The notes under the pieces were generated by a model, which saw only the letters and a program-made list of their open reading frames with translations, had not been told where the DNA came from and searched no databases. DNA of 64,000 bases from Sphingobacterium hotanense (lineage in GTDB: Bacteria > Bacteroidota > Bacteroidia > Sphingobacteriales > Sphingobacteriaceae), in NCBI RefSeq assembly GCF_008274825.1, contig NZ_CP030848.1:124001-188000 (forward strand), in the 5' to 3' direction. Positions within the stretch are counted from its first letter, which is position 1. Each line of letters starts with the position of its first letter. The position numbers and the translations under genes were made by a program. Below are positions 8,134 through 17,574 of this stretch, one piece after another.

Positions 8134-11100
8134 ATGAAACATAAATTAGAAACAATGATGTCCAAAAACAGTCTTTTGACTCTCTTCTTCCTCTGCTGTT
8201 GCCTTCCATTTGTATCAGGGCAGCAAATCAGCCTGTCAGGAGAGAACATCCCTTTTGCAAAGGTACTGGATGCTATCCGGCAGCAGACAGATTACACCGT
8301 TTTCGGTAGCAAACTAGAGATCCAGCGAGCCAAGCCGATCACGATCCATGCGGTGAATATGGATTTAAAAAAATTTTTGGAAGAGGTAACCAAGACAGAA
8401 CCATTCAAATTTTCGATCGAGAATAAGATGATCGGTCTTTCCAAGATTGATCGCGCTCAGGCGCGGCCTACCACGGCGCGCGATGCAGCTCCCGCTACCT
8501 TAGCGGGCCGTGTGACGCGTCTGGATAGTGGTTCCCCAATTGCAGATGCAACTATCCGGATACTTGGCAGTTCATATCAGACCAAGAGCAACGCTGATGG
8601 AGCATTCCAAATTCAGTATCCGGCAGGGCTGCAGGGGCAGGTTGCAGAAGTTTCCGTATTAGGCATGGAGACGCAGAGAATACCCTTGAATACCAGCGAC
8701 TTGGGTGCGCTTATGGTGAAGTTGACAGAAAAGAAGCAACAGATCCAGGACGTGGTGGTTACCGGGATTTTCACGCGCCGCAAAGAGAGTTTTTCGGGAG
8801 CCGCTTCGAGCTATTCGGGAGATGATCTGCGGCAGGTGAGCGGCCAGAATGTCCTTCAGAGCTTGAATATCATCGATCCCTCATTCAGGATTGTCGAGAA
8901 TAATGCATTCGGTTCGGATCCCAACCAGCCCCTGAACATCGAGATTCGCGGAAAGACCAGCGTAGCGGATTTAGATGATTCCTATGGAACCAATCCAAAT
9001 CAGCCGTTATTTATCATCGACGGATTCGAGACCTCGATGGACCGTATACGGGATCTTAGCATGGACAGGGTGGGCTCGATAACGATTCTGAAAGATGCCA
9101 CCGCGACTGCGATGTACGGCTCCAAAGGTGCCAACGGAGTGGTGGTAGTGGAAACCGTCAAGCCCAAGCCCGGGAAATTAGGACTGAGCTATCAGCTACG
9201 TTCGCAGTTCAGCGCTGCTGATCTTTCCGATTATAACTTAATGAACGCCAGAGAAAAGCTGCGCTTTGAACTGCTCGCCGGTGAGTATGGAAAAGTCGAT
9301 CAGAACGAACATATCATCGATAACATTTACGGCAAGGAATCGCTGTATTTTCAAAGGCTCCGCGAGGTCGAACGGGGGGTAGATAGCTATTGGCTGAATG
9401 AGCCCCTGCAGCTAGCCGTAGGTCAGGTGCACGATCTGAATGTTTTTGGGGGCGATCAAGCCTTTCAATATACGGTCGGACTGAATAAGGCGCTTACCCC
9501 GGGGGTGATGCGTGGCTCCAAAAGAGATGTGACTGACGGTAGCGTAAAACTGATCTACCGTGTTAAGGGGTTTTCTTTCAGCAATGAGTTGAACGTACGT
9601 TTTTCCGAAGCCTCAGACCAGCAGGTGCTCTTCAGTCAGTTTGCGCTCACCAACCCCTATTACCGAAAATATAATTCGCTGGGCGAAGTGGATAAATTTT
9701 TGGAGTATGTTGACGGGGTACCGACCGCCGGCCGAGCGAACCCCCTCTACGATTTAAACAACAACAATCTGGATAAGACGGCAAACCAGGAGATCATTAA
9801 TAATTTTAGCCTGGATTGGCGAATACTGGCCGGACTGAACTTTCGCATGAACATTGGACTTCTGCAAGGGCGAGCGGGACATGAACAGTTTATCTCGCCA
9901 CACGATTCTCGTTTTAATGAGGTCCCTTTGCTCAACAAAGGGGAGTATGCCGAATCAAATGAGAAAATCATGAACTACAACAGTATGGCCACCCTGACTT
10001 ATGGTAAGAGCCGGAACCACCACACGTTTAATCTGGTCGCCGGATCGATTTTAAACAGCCGACACAGCAAAACAGCGAGTTTTAGGATTCAGGGTTTTGC
10101 GGATGATGAAATCATTAACCCCGCGCTCGCCGCTGCCTATCTCCCTTCGGATCGCCCCGGATATAGGGATCTCAACAGGCGTGAAGTCGGCTTTTTATTA
10201 AATACGAACTATGGCTATAAACTGCGCTATCTGTTTGATGCGAATCTGCGCGTGGATGGGTCTTCCATTTATGGCGTCAACAAGAAGTTCACCACCATCT
10301 GGAGCGTTGGAGGGGCGTGGAACTTGCACAATGAACCCTTCATGGCGGATGCTTCATCGTGGCTCGGTCAGCTAAAACTGCGGGCATCGATAGGGAATCT
10401 GGGCAATCAGAATTTTAACGATTATATTGCCACAGCGATTTACGCCTATCAAACCCAGGTCTCCAATCCTTTCGGACCGGCCCTGCTGATTCAGGAGTTT
10501 GGCAATCCCAACTTGGCTTGGCAGAAAACGTTCAATCGTAATTTTGGGCTGGACTTCGTCGCCTTACGCGATCGGATACGTTTGACATTAAACCAGTATA
10601 CCAAGTTAACCGATCCGCTTCTGGTCCGGATGAGCCTTCCTTCCTCCAACGGGACTTCTCAGTTTTCAGAAAACTTAGGGACCCTGGTGACCCAGGGCAT
10701 CGAGGCCGATTTGAGCATCGCACCGATTCTGCGGTCAGATTTCTTCTGGAGACTAGGGGTGTCGGCGACAAATAATAAGTCAACCTTTGAAAATATAGGG
10801 AATCAGCTTGCCGAGTTTAACAAGAACAACCTGAACAAAAATATGATCCGTTATTATGATGGGGGCAGTCCTGACGACCTGTGGGCAGTACCTTCATTAG
10901 GCATCGATCCAGCCACGGGAAGGGAAATGTTCGAGAAGCTGGACGGGGAGGAGACCTTTGTGTACGACAACCAGCATGAGAGGAGAATGGGAAGTACCCG
11001 AGCGACGCTCGACGGAAATTTCAATACCAGCCTTTTTTATAAAGGATTTCAGTTTCAGATGTCGTTTCGTTACCGCTTTGGAGGGCAGGCTTTTATGCAG

Positions 11101-11463
11101 ACGCTCTACCATAAGGTCGAGAATATCTCGCAGGGCAACCTCGGATATAACCAAGACCGCCGGGCCCTGTCCGATCGCTGGCAAAAGCCAGGTGATTTGG
11201 CCCAGTTCAAAAGTATTTCCGACTTATCCTATACGCCGATGAGCTCGCGCTTCATTCAGGACAACAACGAACTGATACTGCAGTCCGTCTCTGTCTCTTA
11301 CCGGTCTCAAAAGCTGCGGTGGCTGGAGCGTATTGGAGCCAAATCCTTCCAAATCGGGATGGTTTCTAACGACCTGATGCATCTTTCCAGTATCGTCAAC
11401 GAGCGTGGCATCGATTATCCTTTTGCTAGAACAGTTACGATGAATCTAGGACTCAGCTTTTAA
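8134..11463 (+). CDS. SusC/RagA-family TonB-dependent outer-membrane transporter with STN domain
   Basis: This 1,109-residue outer-membrane barrel would import a ligand captured by the SusD lipoprotein, using TonB energy. A signal peptide covers about residues 1-30 (cleavage near VSGQQ; a second possible start is ATG 8158). A secretin/TonB short N-terminal signalling domain follows at about 35-95, the feature that contacts FecR in trans-envelope signalling. A carboxypeptidase-regulatory-like domain covers about 124-200 (LAGRVTRLDSGSPIADATIRILG). The plug follows at about 210-340, with DVVVTGIF and LFIIDGFE, and the SusC pattern ITILKDATATAMYGSKGANGV. The rest is the beta-barrel. It sits 66 bases after fecR and 15 bases before susD. 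Confidence 0.95.
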   Translation: MKHKLETMMSKNSLLTLFFLCCCLPFVSGQQISLSGENIPFAKVLDAIRQQTDYTVFGSKLEIQRAKPITIHAVNMDLKKFLEEVTKTEPFKFSIENKMIGLSKIDRAQARPTTARDAAPATLAGRVTRLDSGSPIADATIRILGSSYQTKSNADGAFQIQYPAGLQGQVAEVSVLGMETQRIPLNTSDLGALMVKLTEKKQQIQDVVVTGIFTRRKESFSGAASSYSGDDLRQVSGQNVLQSLNIIDPSFRIVENNAFGSDPNQPLNIEIRGKTSVADLDDSYGTNPNQPLFIIDGFETSMDRIRDLSMDRVGSITILKDATATAMYGSKGANGVVVVETVKPKPGKLGLSYQLRSQFSAADLSDYNLMNAREKLRFELLAGEYGKVDQNEHIIDNIYGKESLYFQRLREVERGVDSYWLNEPLQLAVGQVHDLNVFGGDQAFQYTVGLNKALTPGVMRGSKRDVTDGSVKLIYRVKGFSFSNELNVRFSEASDQQVLFSQFALTNPYYRKYNSLGEVDKFLEYVDGVPTAGRANPLYDLNNNNLDKTANQEIINNFSLDWRILAGLNFRMNIGLLQGRAGHEQFISPHDSRFNEVPLLNKGEYAESNEKIMNYNSMATLTYGKSRNHHTFNLVAGSILNSRHSKTASFRIQGFADDEIINPALAAAYLPSDRPGYRDLNRREVGFLLNTNYGYKLRYLFDANLRVDGSSIYGVNKKFTTIWSVGGAWNLHNEPFMADASSWLGQLKLRASIGNLGNQNFNDYIATAIYAYQTQVSNPFGPALLIQEFGNPNLAWQKTFNRNFGLDFVALRDRIRLTLNQYTKLTDPLLVRMSLPSSNGTSQFSENLGTLVTQGIEADLSIAPILRSDFFWRLGVSATNNKSTFENIGNQLAEFNKNNLNKNMIRYYDGGSPDDLWAVPSLGIDPATGREMFEKLDGEETFVYDNQHERRMGSTRATLDGNFNTSLFYKGFQFQMSFRYRFGGQAFMQTLYHKVENISQGNLGYNQDRRALSDRWQKPGDLAQFKSISDLSYTPMSSRFIQDNNELILQSVSVSYRSQKLRWLERIGAKSFQIGMVSNDLMHLSSIVNERGIDYPFARTVTMNLGLSF

Positions 11464-11478
11464 AATAAAAAATAAATT

Positions 11479-12945
11479 ATGAAAATTTTCTACAAAACGA
11501 TGTTGTGCCTTTTTTTAGGACTAGCCCTATCGGGCTGCCAGAAATGGCTGAGCGTGACTCCAAATGACCAGTTTGCAGCCGAAGATTTGTTTGTGCGCAA
11601 AGAGGGATTTTTTAAGGCGCTCAACGGTATATATACGGGAATGACCAGTTCGAAAAGCTACGGACAAGAGCTTAGCGCCGGCGCAATCGATGTCTTGGCA
11701 AGAACCTACCACATTTCCAGCAGCCTGCACGATTACCATACCATCAGTACTTATCAGTATACCGATGCCGAGAATAGGACAATCTTTGAAGGAATTTGGA
11801 AGAAGAATTTTGAGTTGATAGCCAATTGCAATGTATTGCTCGATCGCATACCTCAGGCGCCATCGGCGGTTTTACCGGAGCCCTATTACTCCATTGTAAA
11901 GGGCGAAGCGCTTGCCTTGCGGGCATTTTTGCATTTCGATATCCTTCGGCTCTTCGGTCCACTTTGGGAGCAGGACGCTATGGATTCCCCATCGTTGCCC
12001 TACGTTTCGGTGTCGGGAAACCAGGTGCAGCCCCTGATTTCTGGGGAAGATTATCGGCAAGCTGTCATCGAAGACCTCGGAGCCTCCGTGACCCTGCTAT
12101 CGGATGATCCCATTCGAAGCCAGGGCGTACGCCACTCCGATAGCCCTAGTGGTGATAGTTTTCTCTATTATCGGCAGTATCGAATGAATTACTTTGCGGT
12201 AAAAGCGCTGCTATGCAGAGCCCACCTATGGGCAGGGGAAAAAAGCAAGACTTTCGAGCTTGTCGAGGAATTCCTCAAGGAAACCCAGCAAACGAATCAA
12301 GCGATCTTCCCGTTTACCTCCGGCAGTGCCGCTGTTCATACTACCTTGCCTGACCGTCTGTTTTCCACGGAGGTTATCTTTTCCCTATTTGTCAATAGCC
12401 GGAGCGATGTTTATAACGCGCTATTCAGCTCGTCCCTGGCCAGGGAGAAACGTCTTAGCTTTGATATGACGGGCACCTCCTTCGATAGGGTCGCCGCATT
12501 ATATGATGATCAGAACGACTACCGACGCAGGATCTGGCAAATCAGAACGGATAATAACCTGCCCGCCTTAGTCAACGCCAAGTATGAACCCATCGCCGAT
12601 GCACCCGGAGCGCATATGATTCCGCTCATCCGCATGAGCGAAATGCTGTTGATGGCCGCAGAAACCAGTGCTTCGCTCGAGCAGGGGGTCGCCTATTTAA
12701 ATCAGGTGCGGCGAAACCGAAACTGTATCGACCTTAAGCCCGATAGCCAGGACGCCTTATTTAGGGCGATCGTGGATGAATTTAGAAAAGAAACGATCGC
12801 CGAGGGCCAGCTTTTCTTTTTCTATAAGCGAAACCGGCTAGAATCTATACCGCGCGCAGACCGCTTGACGGGCTCCGCGGCGATGCTGCTACCCAATTAT
12901 GTGGTACCCTTGCCAGAGTCTGAGACATCGATACGAATTAATTAA
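11479..12945 (+). CDS. SusD/RagB-family substrate-binding lipoprotein
   Basis: This 488-residue surface lipoprotein would cap the SusC barrel and bind the ligand. The signal peptide MKIFYKTMLCLFLGLALSGC places the lipidated Cys at residue 20. The SusD-like N-terminal region follows (GFFKALNGIYTGM), then the TPR-like helices (GEALALRAFLHFDILRLFGP), and the C-terminal RagB/SusD region with PLIRMSEMLLMAAE and LNQVRRNRN. It lies 15 bases after susC and 7 bases before the DUF4843 gene, so these are one operon. The ligand cannot be inferred, because no degradative enzyme is encoded nearby. Confidence 0.94.
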   Translation: MKIFYKTMLCLFLGLALSGCQKWLSVTPNDQFAAEDLFVRKEGFFKALNGIYTGMTSSKSYGQELSAGAIDVLARTYHISSSLHDYHTISTYQYTDAENRTIFEGIWKKNFELIANCNVLLDRIPQAPSAVLPEPYYSIVKGEALALRAFLHFDILRLFGPLWEQDAMDSPSLPYVSVSGNQVQPLISGEDYRQAVIEDLGASVTLLSDDPIRSQGVRHSDSPSGDSFLYYRQYRMNYFAVKALLCRAHLWAGEKSKTFELVEEFLKETQQTNQAIFPFTSGSAAVHTTLPDRLFSTEVIFSLFVNSRSDVYNALFSSSLAREKRLSFDMTGTSFDRVAALYDDQNDYRRRIWQIRTDNNLPALVNAKYEPIADAPGAHMIPLIRMSEMLLMAAETSASLEQGVAYLNQVRRNRNCIDLKPDSQDALFRAIVDEFRKETIAEGQLFFFYKRNRLESIPRADRLTGSAAMLLPNYVVPLPESETSIRIN

Positions 12946-12952
12946 TCAACCT

Positions 12953-13798
12953 ATGGAAAAGAAAAGAACTGCGATTATTTGGATTTGTTGTTTCATGCTC
13001 CTGTGGAGCTGTAAGAAAGATTATCAGCATTATTCGGGGCCCGAGGGCGTTTATTTCGGTGTTCGGTATGATGGTCATATCAACGATCAAGACGGACCCT
13101 ACCAGTCCAGCACCCACATTGAGTTCATGAAATTGGGGCTTCAACAGATGGACCTCCAAATTCCCGTGCTCATTACAGGGGCGAGCAAGAGCTACGACCG
13201 GGTTTTTAAGATATCGGTTGTCGCTGATTCAACCACTGCCGTGCCAGCAGTACATTATCAGGAACTGAACAGACAGTATATCATGCCTGCTTACAGTAAT
13301 GGCTGCCTGGTGCCCTTAAGGTTATTCTGTGCTCCAGATCTTGACACGATAGAAAGAAGGCTGGTGCTGCAACTAGATGAAACGGAAGATTTTGTAGGGG
13401 CGTTCTCTTCTTGGGATCCCCCCCTAGACATTACCGGCCATCATCCCGCGCAGAAATTCGATGCGACGCGTCATACGATTTATCTGAACAATATCATGGT
13501 GAAGCCCAATCAGTGGTTGGGTTCGGTGCTTGAAAATGGCGAAGAGTTCAATGCTTTGGGGGCATTTACGCGGCGAAAGATGGATTTCATTACCGAGCGA
13601 TTGGGCGTAAGCTACGCGGATTTTGCATCACCTTCCAGTATGTCGGTGATCCGTATAGGGCTCATCAGCCAGCAGCTGTCCAAAATCCTCATCGAACGGT
13701 TCAACGCCGGTGATCCGGTGCTCGAAGAAGATGGCAGGCTGATGTATGCAGGACAAGTCCCCTGGAAAAGCTATGTAGGAATACCCTGGAAAAAATAA
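12953..13798 (+). CDS. DUF4843 domain lipoprotein
   Basis: The ATG at 12953 gives 281 residues starting with a lipoprotein signal, MEKKRTAIIWICCFMLLWSC, with Cys at residue 20. A frame open from 12899 would only add residues overlapping susD. The mature part begins KKDYQHYSGPEGVYFGVRYDG and continues as a beta-rich domain of the DUF4843 type, a family found beside SusC/SusD pairs in Bacteroidota. Its role is unknown; it is presumably a surface-exposed accessory component of the uptake complex. It follows susD by 7 bases and precedes the PKD-like lipoprotein gene by 23. Confidence 0.85.
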   Translation: MEKKRTAIIWICCFMLLWSCKKDYQHYSGPEGVYFGVRYDGHINDQDGPYQSSTHIEFMKLGLQQMDLQIPVLITGASKSYDRVFKISVVADSTTAVPAVHYQELNRQYIMPAYSNGCLVPLRLFCAPDLDTIERRLVLQLDETEDFVGAFSSWDPPLDITGHHPAQKFDATRHTIYLNNIMVKPNQWLGSVLENGEEFNALGAFTRRKMDFITERLGVSYADFASPSSMSVIRIGLISQQLSKILIERFNAGDPVLEEDGRLMYAGQVPWKSYVGIPWKK

Positions 13799-13821
13799 AT
13801 GAACTTATATCAATTAAAACA

Positions 13822-15399
13822 ATGAATTCTATAAATACGAAAGGCAGTACTTTACTCATCATCGGGCTGGCGCTCTTGAGCGGATTGTTTGGTAGCTGTA
13901 GCAAAGACCTGGGAAATTATAATTACTCGGAAATCAGCGAACTCGCTATTTCGAACTTAGAGCAGCAATATGCGGTGCTCACGGGGGTAGATACCCTGAT
14001 CCTCTCGCCTATTGTAGGGGGAGACCTGGCTAGTTCCAGCGAAGCTGATCTGGAATATCGTTGGACCTTGCGCATGCAAGGGACTAGCCGCGCAGCCGAT
14101 ACCATTGGCACCAGCGCGCAGCTGAAGTTCCCTGTGGGAGTGGAAAAGGGACAGTACCTCTTGGAGTTTCGCGTCAGGGATCGTAGCACGGGCATAGTTT
14201 TCAGCAAAAGAGCGAACCTTGCGGTTTCCACACCCTTTACACGTGGCATCCTTATCCTGGGTGAAACGCAGACAGGCGAGGTTGAAGCCCAGATGCTATC
14301 GATGATAGCCGATACGATTCTGATGGATGGTTTGATCAGGAATAGCGGACTAGGTCAGACACTGACAAAGCCTGGAGAGATCATGTATGGTGGAGGATTC
14401 GTGGACTCCCATAAACTGGTGTGGATCTTTACCGAGTCAGGGTCCTACTTCTTCGATCGGGAGCGCATGAGCAGTGCAAGCACCAATACCATTTCCAGCT
14501 TCCTGATGCCAACCGATCCCATTGACGTGCAACAGGAGCAGCCTATAGCTATGGCTCCGCAGATCATCAAATCTGACGGCACGATAAGCGATGAGTTCAG
14601 TCGCGCGATTGTCACCCGGACAGGAAATATCTACACGACCTCGACTTTATTGGGACAAGGTGAATTTTATAACCCCATAAACCGATTGGCCTCTGATTTT
14701 GAGCGGCTCTTGCCCGCGGCACCCTTCCTGATGTATCCACTGGGAAGCATGTCCTCCATGATGTGGTATAATCAAGAAGAGGACCGGTTTATGGCACTGG
14801 CAGGTTTTATGTTCATCGATCATTCTAGTTATCCCGTAGAGGCCGCTGGCGAGGTTTTCTCCTGGAACTTAGGAGCCCAAGGTCAGGAGCTCATCTATGC
14901 CGAGAACACTTTTAACCGGGATGGAGGCTTCGTGAATGGCAATACATTTGCCGTGGTGGGTGAAGGGTCAAAGCAGCGTTATATCTATAAGTTCCATGCG
15001 CGCGGCAGCAATCCGGTCAAGCTTGCTAGTTACGGGGTTAAAGAAATAGCTTTCAATTTCCACCAAGCCGAGCAGTATGCGTTCAGTTCGAATCGCACGG
15101 TTGTGTTTTATACCGTAAATCAGCGCCTGTTTGCGTACGATTATAATCCGGGAAACGAACGGCTCTATCCACTTGATCCCCTGCCTGGGCAGGACATCAC
15201 CATGATCAAGTTCGATACGCAGCAGAACCCTGCGGAGAATTCGCTTTACATCGCGGGCTATAAGGCCGGCCAGGGCACCCTAAAGCGGTTCAATTTGGAC
15301 AATAACCCCAATCACGTCGCGCTTCAGGCTGTTCCCAGCGCAGCCTGGGATGGCCTGTTGAAAATAAAAAACATCAACTGGAAAGCGGAGCGTTACTAA
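13822..15399 (+). CDS. PKD-like family lipoprotein
   Basis: This 525-residue lipoprotein has a signal peptide ending LLSGLFGSC, with Cys at residue 26. After it comes SKDLGNYNYSEI, the characteristic opening of the PKD-like family that accompanies SusC/SusD/DUF4843 genes. A PKD/Ig-like domain covers about 30-135 (YRWTLRMQGTS, then GQYLLEFRVRDRSTG). The remaining 390 residues form a repetitive beta-rich region (FDRERM, FSWNLGAQG, FAYDYNPG) that could be a propeller. No catalytic motif is seen. It is probably an exposed binding component of the transporter. The TlpA gene follows after 48 bases. Confidence 0.85.
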   Translation: MNSINTKGSTLLIIGLALLSGLFGSCSKDLGNYNYSEISELAISNLEQQYAVLTGVDTLILSPIVGGDLASSSEADLEYRWTLRMQGTSRAADTIGTSAQLKFPVGVEKGQYLLEFRVRDRSTGIVFSKRANLAVSTPFTRGILILGETQTGEVEAQMLSMIADTILMDGLIRNSGLGQTLTKPGEIMYGGGFVDSHKLVWIFTESGSYFFDRERMSSASTNTISSFLMPTDPIDVQQEQPIAMAPQIIKSDGTISDEFSRAIVTRTGNIYTTSTLLGQGEFYNPINRLASDFERLLPAAPFLMYPLGSMSSMMWYNQEEDRFMALAGFMFIDHSSYPVEAAGEVFSWNLGAQGQELIYAENTFNRDGGFVNGNTFAVVGEGSKQRYIYKFHARGSNPVKLASYGVKEIAFNFHQAEQYAFSSNRTVVFYTVNQRLFAYDYNPGNERLYPLDPLPGQDITMIKFDTQQNPAENSLYIAGYKAGQGTLKRFNLDNNPNHVALQAVPSAAWDGLLKIKNINWKAERY

Positions 15400-15447
15400 G
15401 GGGTAGGCTTCCCCTCTCTTGATATTATAAAACTTAAACTAAACTAG

Positions 15448-16596
15448 ATGAGACTTAGATTCTTTATTGCGCTGCTTGCGGCGTTCCCTTGGGCGGGCTT
15501 CGCTCAAGAAATCACCTACGAGGTTCGTATCCGCACGGCAGACCCCAAACCGGGCAATATGCTGTTTTTGGTTAGGGATTTTGGATGGCCTAATCAGCAG
15601 ATCATTGATAGCGCGGAGCTCCGCAGTAGCGGATACCGATTCACAGGGAGAATCGACGAACCGATGAAGCTCCAGGCCGTACTGCGCCATCAGGGAACGG
15701 AATTTCCAAAAATGAAAGATGCAGATCTGATCGATTTCTATGCTGAACAGGGTGAAATTGAAATCCGCGGGACCGATTCACTAAAAAAAGCAACGGTTAA
15801 TGCCGGTGCAATAAACCAGCGTTTCCAGGAATTTCAGCACAATGCCCGCACCCACACGCAAATGTACACCCATACTATAGCGGATTTATACGGCAAGAGT
15901 ACCCAGGAAGAAAGAGAATCCCCAGAATTTTCCAAGCGAGCCGCGGCCATCTTTAGAAAAATCTTTGCCGTTCAAGATTCGATCAAACGTGCGTTCATTC
16001 AGCAGCATCCGGACTCCTACGTCAGTTTAGAGCTATTTAAAGAGGTGGCTAGCAAAGATTATGATGCGACGGCGAACGTAGATCTCTTCCAACTCCTAAG
16101 CCCTCAGGTCAGGCAATGGCCATCAGCGGTACCCATTGCCTCCTATATGGCGGATCAGAAACTTCTGGCCGTGGGGAATGAGGCTCCTGATTTCCTTCAA
16201 TACGATGTCGATCAAAAGCCAGTCAAGCTATCGGATTTCCGTGGAAAATACGTTCTGCTGGATTTTTGGGCGTCATGGTGCGGCCCCTGTCGCGCGGAAA
16301 ACCCGGTTGTCGTGAAGGCCTACCAGAAGTATCGCGACCAAAATTTTACGGTGTTGGGGGTTTCTCTGGATGCCGAGAAGCAGAAGGCAGCCTGGATAAA
16401 GGCCATCCAGGACGACAAGCTGACCTGGACGAACGTGTCGGATCTCAAAGGCTGGAAAAATCAGGCGGCCAGCCTGTATAAGGTGAACTCGATTCCCAAG
16501 AACTTTTTGATCGATCCCAATGGCAAGATTATCGCCAGAAACCTCAGAGGGGATGACTTAGAGATTTATTTGCGTAAGTTTCTGAACGCCGATTAA
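15448..16596 (+). CDS. TlpA-family thiol-disulfide oxidoreductase with DUF4369-like N-terminus
   Basis: This 382-residue exported thioredoxin-fold protein has a signal peptide covering about 1-20 (AGFAQ). A DUF4369-like beta domain follows (about 22-115), then a helical linker. The thioredoxin-like domain covers about 232-382 with LLDFWASWCGPCRAENP, in which the redox pair is Cys278/Cys281, and the cis-Pro loop SIPKNFLIDPNGKII. It probably acts as a periplasmic reductant for Cys proteins or as part of ligand processing in the uptake locus. It is the last gene of the left locus, and a perfect hairpin terminator follows at 16787. It is a paralogue of the N-terminal half of the double-thioredoxin protein at 20641-22944. 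Confidence 0.93.
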   Translation: MRLRFFIALLAAFPWAGFAQEITYEVRIRTADPKPGNMLFLVRDFGWPNQQIIDSAELRSSGYRFTGRIDEPMKLQAVLRHQGTEFPKMKDADLIDFYAEQGEIEIRGTDSLKKATVNAGAINQRFQEFQHNARTHTQMYTHTIADLYGKSTQEERESPEFSKRAAAIFRKIFAVQDSIKRAFIQQHPDSYVSLELFKEVASKDYDATANVDLFQLLSPQVRQWPSAVPIASYMADQKLLAVGNEAPDFLQYDVDQKPVKLSDFRGKYVLLDFWASWCGPCRAENPVVVKAYQKYRDQNFTVLGVSLDAEKQKAAWIKAIQDDKLTWTNVSDLKGWKNQAASLYKVNSIPKNFLIDPNGKIIARNLRGDDLEIYLRKFLNAD

Positions 16597-16786
16597 TATT
16601 GCGCCGGCAGAATCTGCCTGCGAACTACCGCTGGGGGGATCGCAGTGTGCGCTCACCGACCTCAGCGGGCTCCTCCCGATAGGCAGCGGATTATGGAGAA
16701 AGGACAGGGCAGGGAAAACCAAACGTCGAATTGTTTGTTCGTATTTCCGTAGCGTATTATAGTTACGCAAGCTCGTAATTTCAATA

Positions 16787-16819
16787 GTTAGCCCTTTTCT
16801 ATGAAAAGGGCTAACGTTT
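16787..16819 (+). terminator. Terminator of the left uptake operon
   Basis: A perfect 13-bp stem, GTTAGCCCTTTTC with GAAAAGGGCTAAC, encloses the 3-base loop TAT and is followed by GTTTT. It lies about 190 bases after the TlpA stop. Confidence 0.8.
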
Positions 16820-17026
16820 TCTAAAGATAGCTGTTTTCAACGGCCTTCAAGAAGCGCATGCCTGCCAGTATTTTTATCGCCACCAGGTTCCCTTTTGCTT
16901 GGGTGGCAGTACAATGGTTGTTATTTAAAGCAACGTTTTTGTTAATTTGGCTATAGCTGTCTTGCAAAAATGATTAGCAATACCCGCAGAGATATGCAAG
17001 CTTTAATAAGCGAGGGCTTTTTTTTA
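16820..17026. other. Intergenic stretch with one hairpin
   Basis: No ORF was recognised. A hairpin at 16879-16907 pairs GCCACC with GGTGGC across a 17-base loop; it has no U-tract. Confidence 0.4.
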
Positions 17027-17034
17027 AAACAACG

Positions 17035-17062
17035 GAACCAATCTCTAGTTAGAGACTGGTTC
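17035..17062 (-). terminator. Hairpin at the 3' end of the small-ORF cluster
   Basis: The arms are 12 bp with one mismatch (GAACCA-TCTCT against AGAGA-TGGTTC) around a 4-base loop. Read on the reverse strand it is followed by CGTTGTTTT. It lies about 115 bases downstream of the last of three reverse-strand small ORFs and is a candidate terminator for them. Confidence 0.4.
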
Positions 17063-17177
17063 ACGCATAAGAACATTTACTAATGTCTTGGCAGTTTTGC
17101 TAATATCCGATTTTTATAAAGAAAACAAAGAAATATGATACATTTTAATCAAACGCGTATCCCGTTTGCCTTTACGA

Positions 17178-17306
17178 TTAACGAAAATCGGCACAGCTTT
17201 CCAGTAGGTAGAAAGGGCCGCCAGGATACTCCCAAGCTTCGTGGTCGATGCGTTTGTACAGGCGGGGCAATCCAAGATTCGGTTGCAGTAGAAACGTGCG
17301 CTTCAT
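17178..17306 (-). CDS. Small ORF C of a three-gene micro-operon (42 aa)
   Basis: The ATG at 17306 overlaps the TGA of the preceding 30-codon ORF in the arrangement ATGA, the usual sign of translational coupling. The 42-residue product starts MKRTFLLQPNLGLPRLYKR and ends EYPGGPFYLLESCADFR. It is soluble, aromatic-rich and carries one Cys. I do not recognise a family. Support comes from the overlap, the shared strand and the natural-looking composition; nothing in it identifies a function. Confidence 0.4.
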   Translation of the reverse strand: MKRTFLLQPNLGLPRLYKRIDHEAWEYPGGPFYLLESCADFR

Positions 17307-17395
17307 GATTTTCTGCGCCGGCTATTACGTACCCGTATGACGATGAAAATAGCCAATGCTATAAAAAGAAGTCCAAATAAGATTGAAAGAAACAT
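17303..17395 (-). CDS. Small ORF B: 30-aa single-pass membrane microprotein
   Basis: This ORF encodes 30 residues: one hydrophobic helix of about 19 residues (FLSILFGLLFIALAIFIVI) followed by a strongly basic tail RVRNSRRRKS. By the positive-inside rule this gives a small inner-membrane protein with a cytoplasmic C-terminus. It starts 14 bases after ORF A and overlaps ORF C by 4 bases. The clean membrane helix with a basic end would be unlikely in random sequence. The function is unknown; small regulators of membrane complexes and type I toxins both have this architecture. Confidence 0.5.
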   Translation of the reverse strand: MFLSILFGLLFIALAIFIVIRVRNSRRRKS

Positions 17396-17409
17396 AGCGA
17401 TCGAATGAT

Positions 17410-17574
17410 TTACAGTGTACGATATTTTTTAGTCTTTTTCGGCAGCGGAGCTATACTTTGCAAAGCGTAACCCGAGAGTCCGGCACTATATAGTTTTTTC
17501 AACCATTTAGCTCGCTTTTTCCTTCGGACCTTTTGCTTTGCATCTATTAAATAAACATTATTTGTAGTTTTCAT
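17410..17574 (-). CDS. Small ORF A of the micro-operon (54 aa, basic)
   Basis: The ATG at 17574 opens a 54-residue frame starting MKTTNNVYLIDAKQKVRRKKR and ending APLPKKTKKYRTL. It is highly basic (about 14 Lys/Arg), helical in its first half, and has no signal peptide. The next ORF starts 14 bases after its stop. It is the first of three closely packed reverse-strand ORFs. It may bind nucleic acid or an acidic partner, but no family is recognised. Confidence 0.45.
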   Translation of the reverse strand: MKTTNNVYLIDAKQKVRRKKRAKWLKKLYSAGLSGYALQSIAPLPKKTKKYRTL

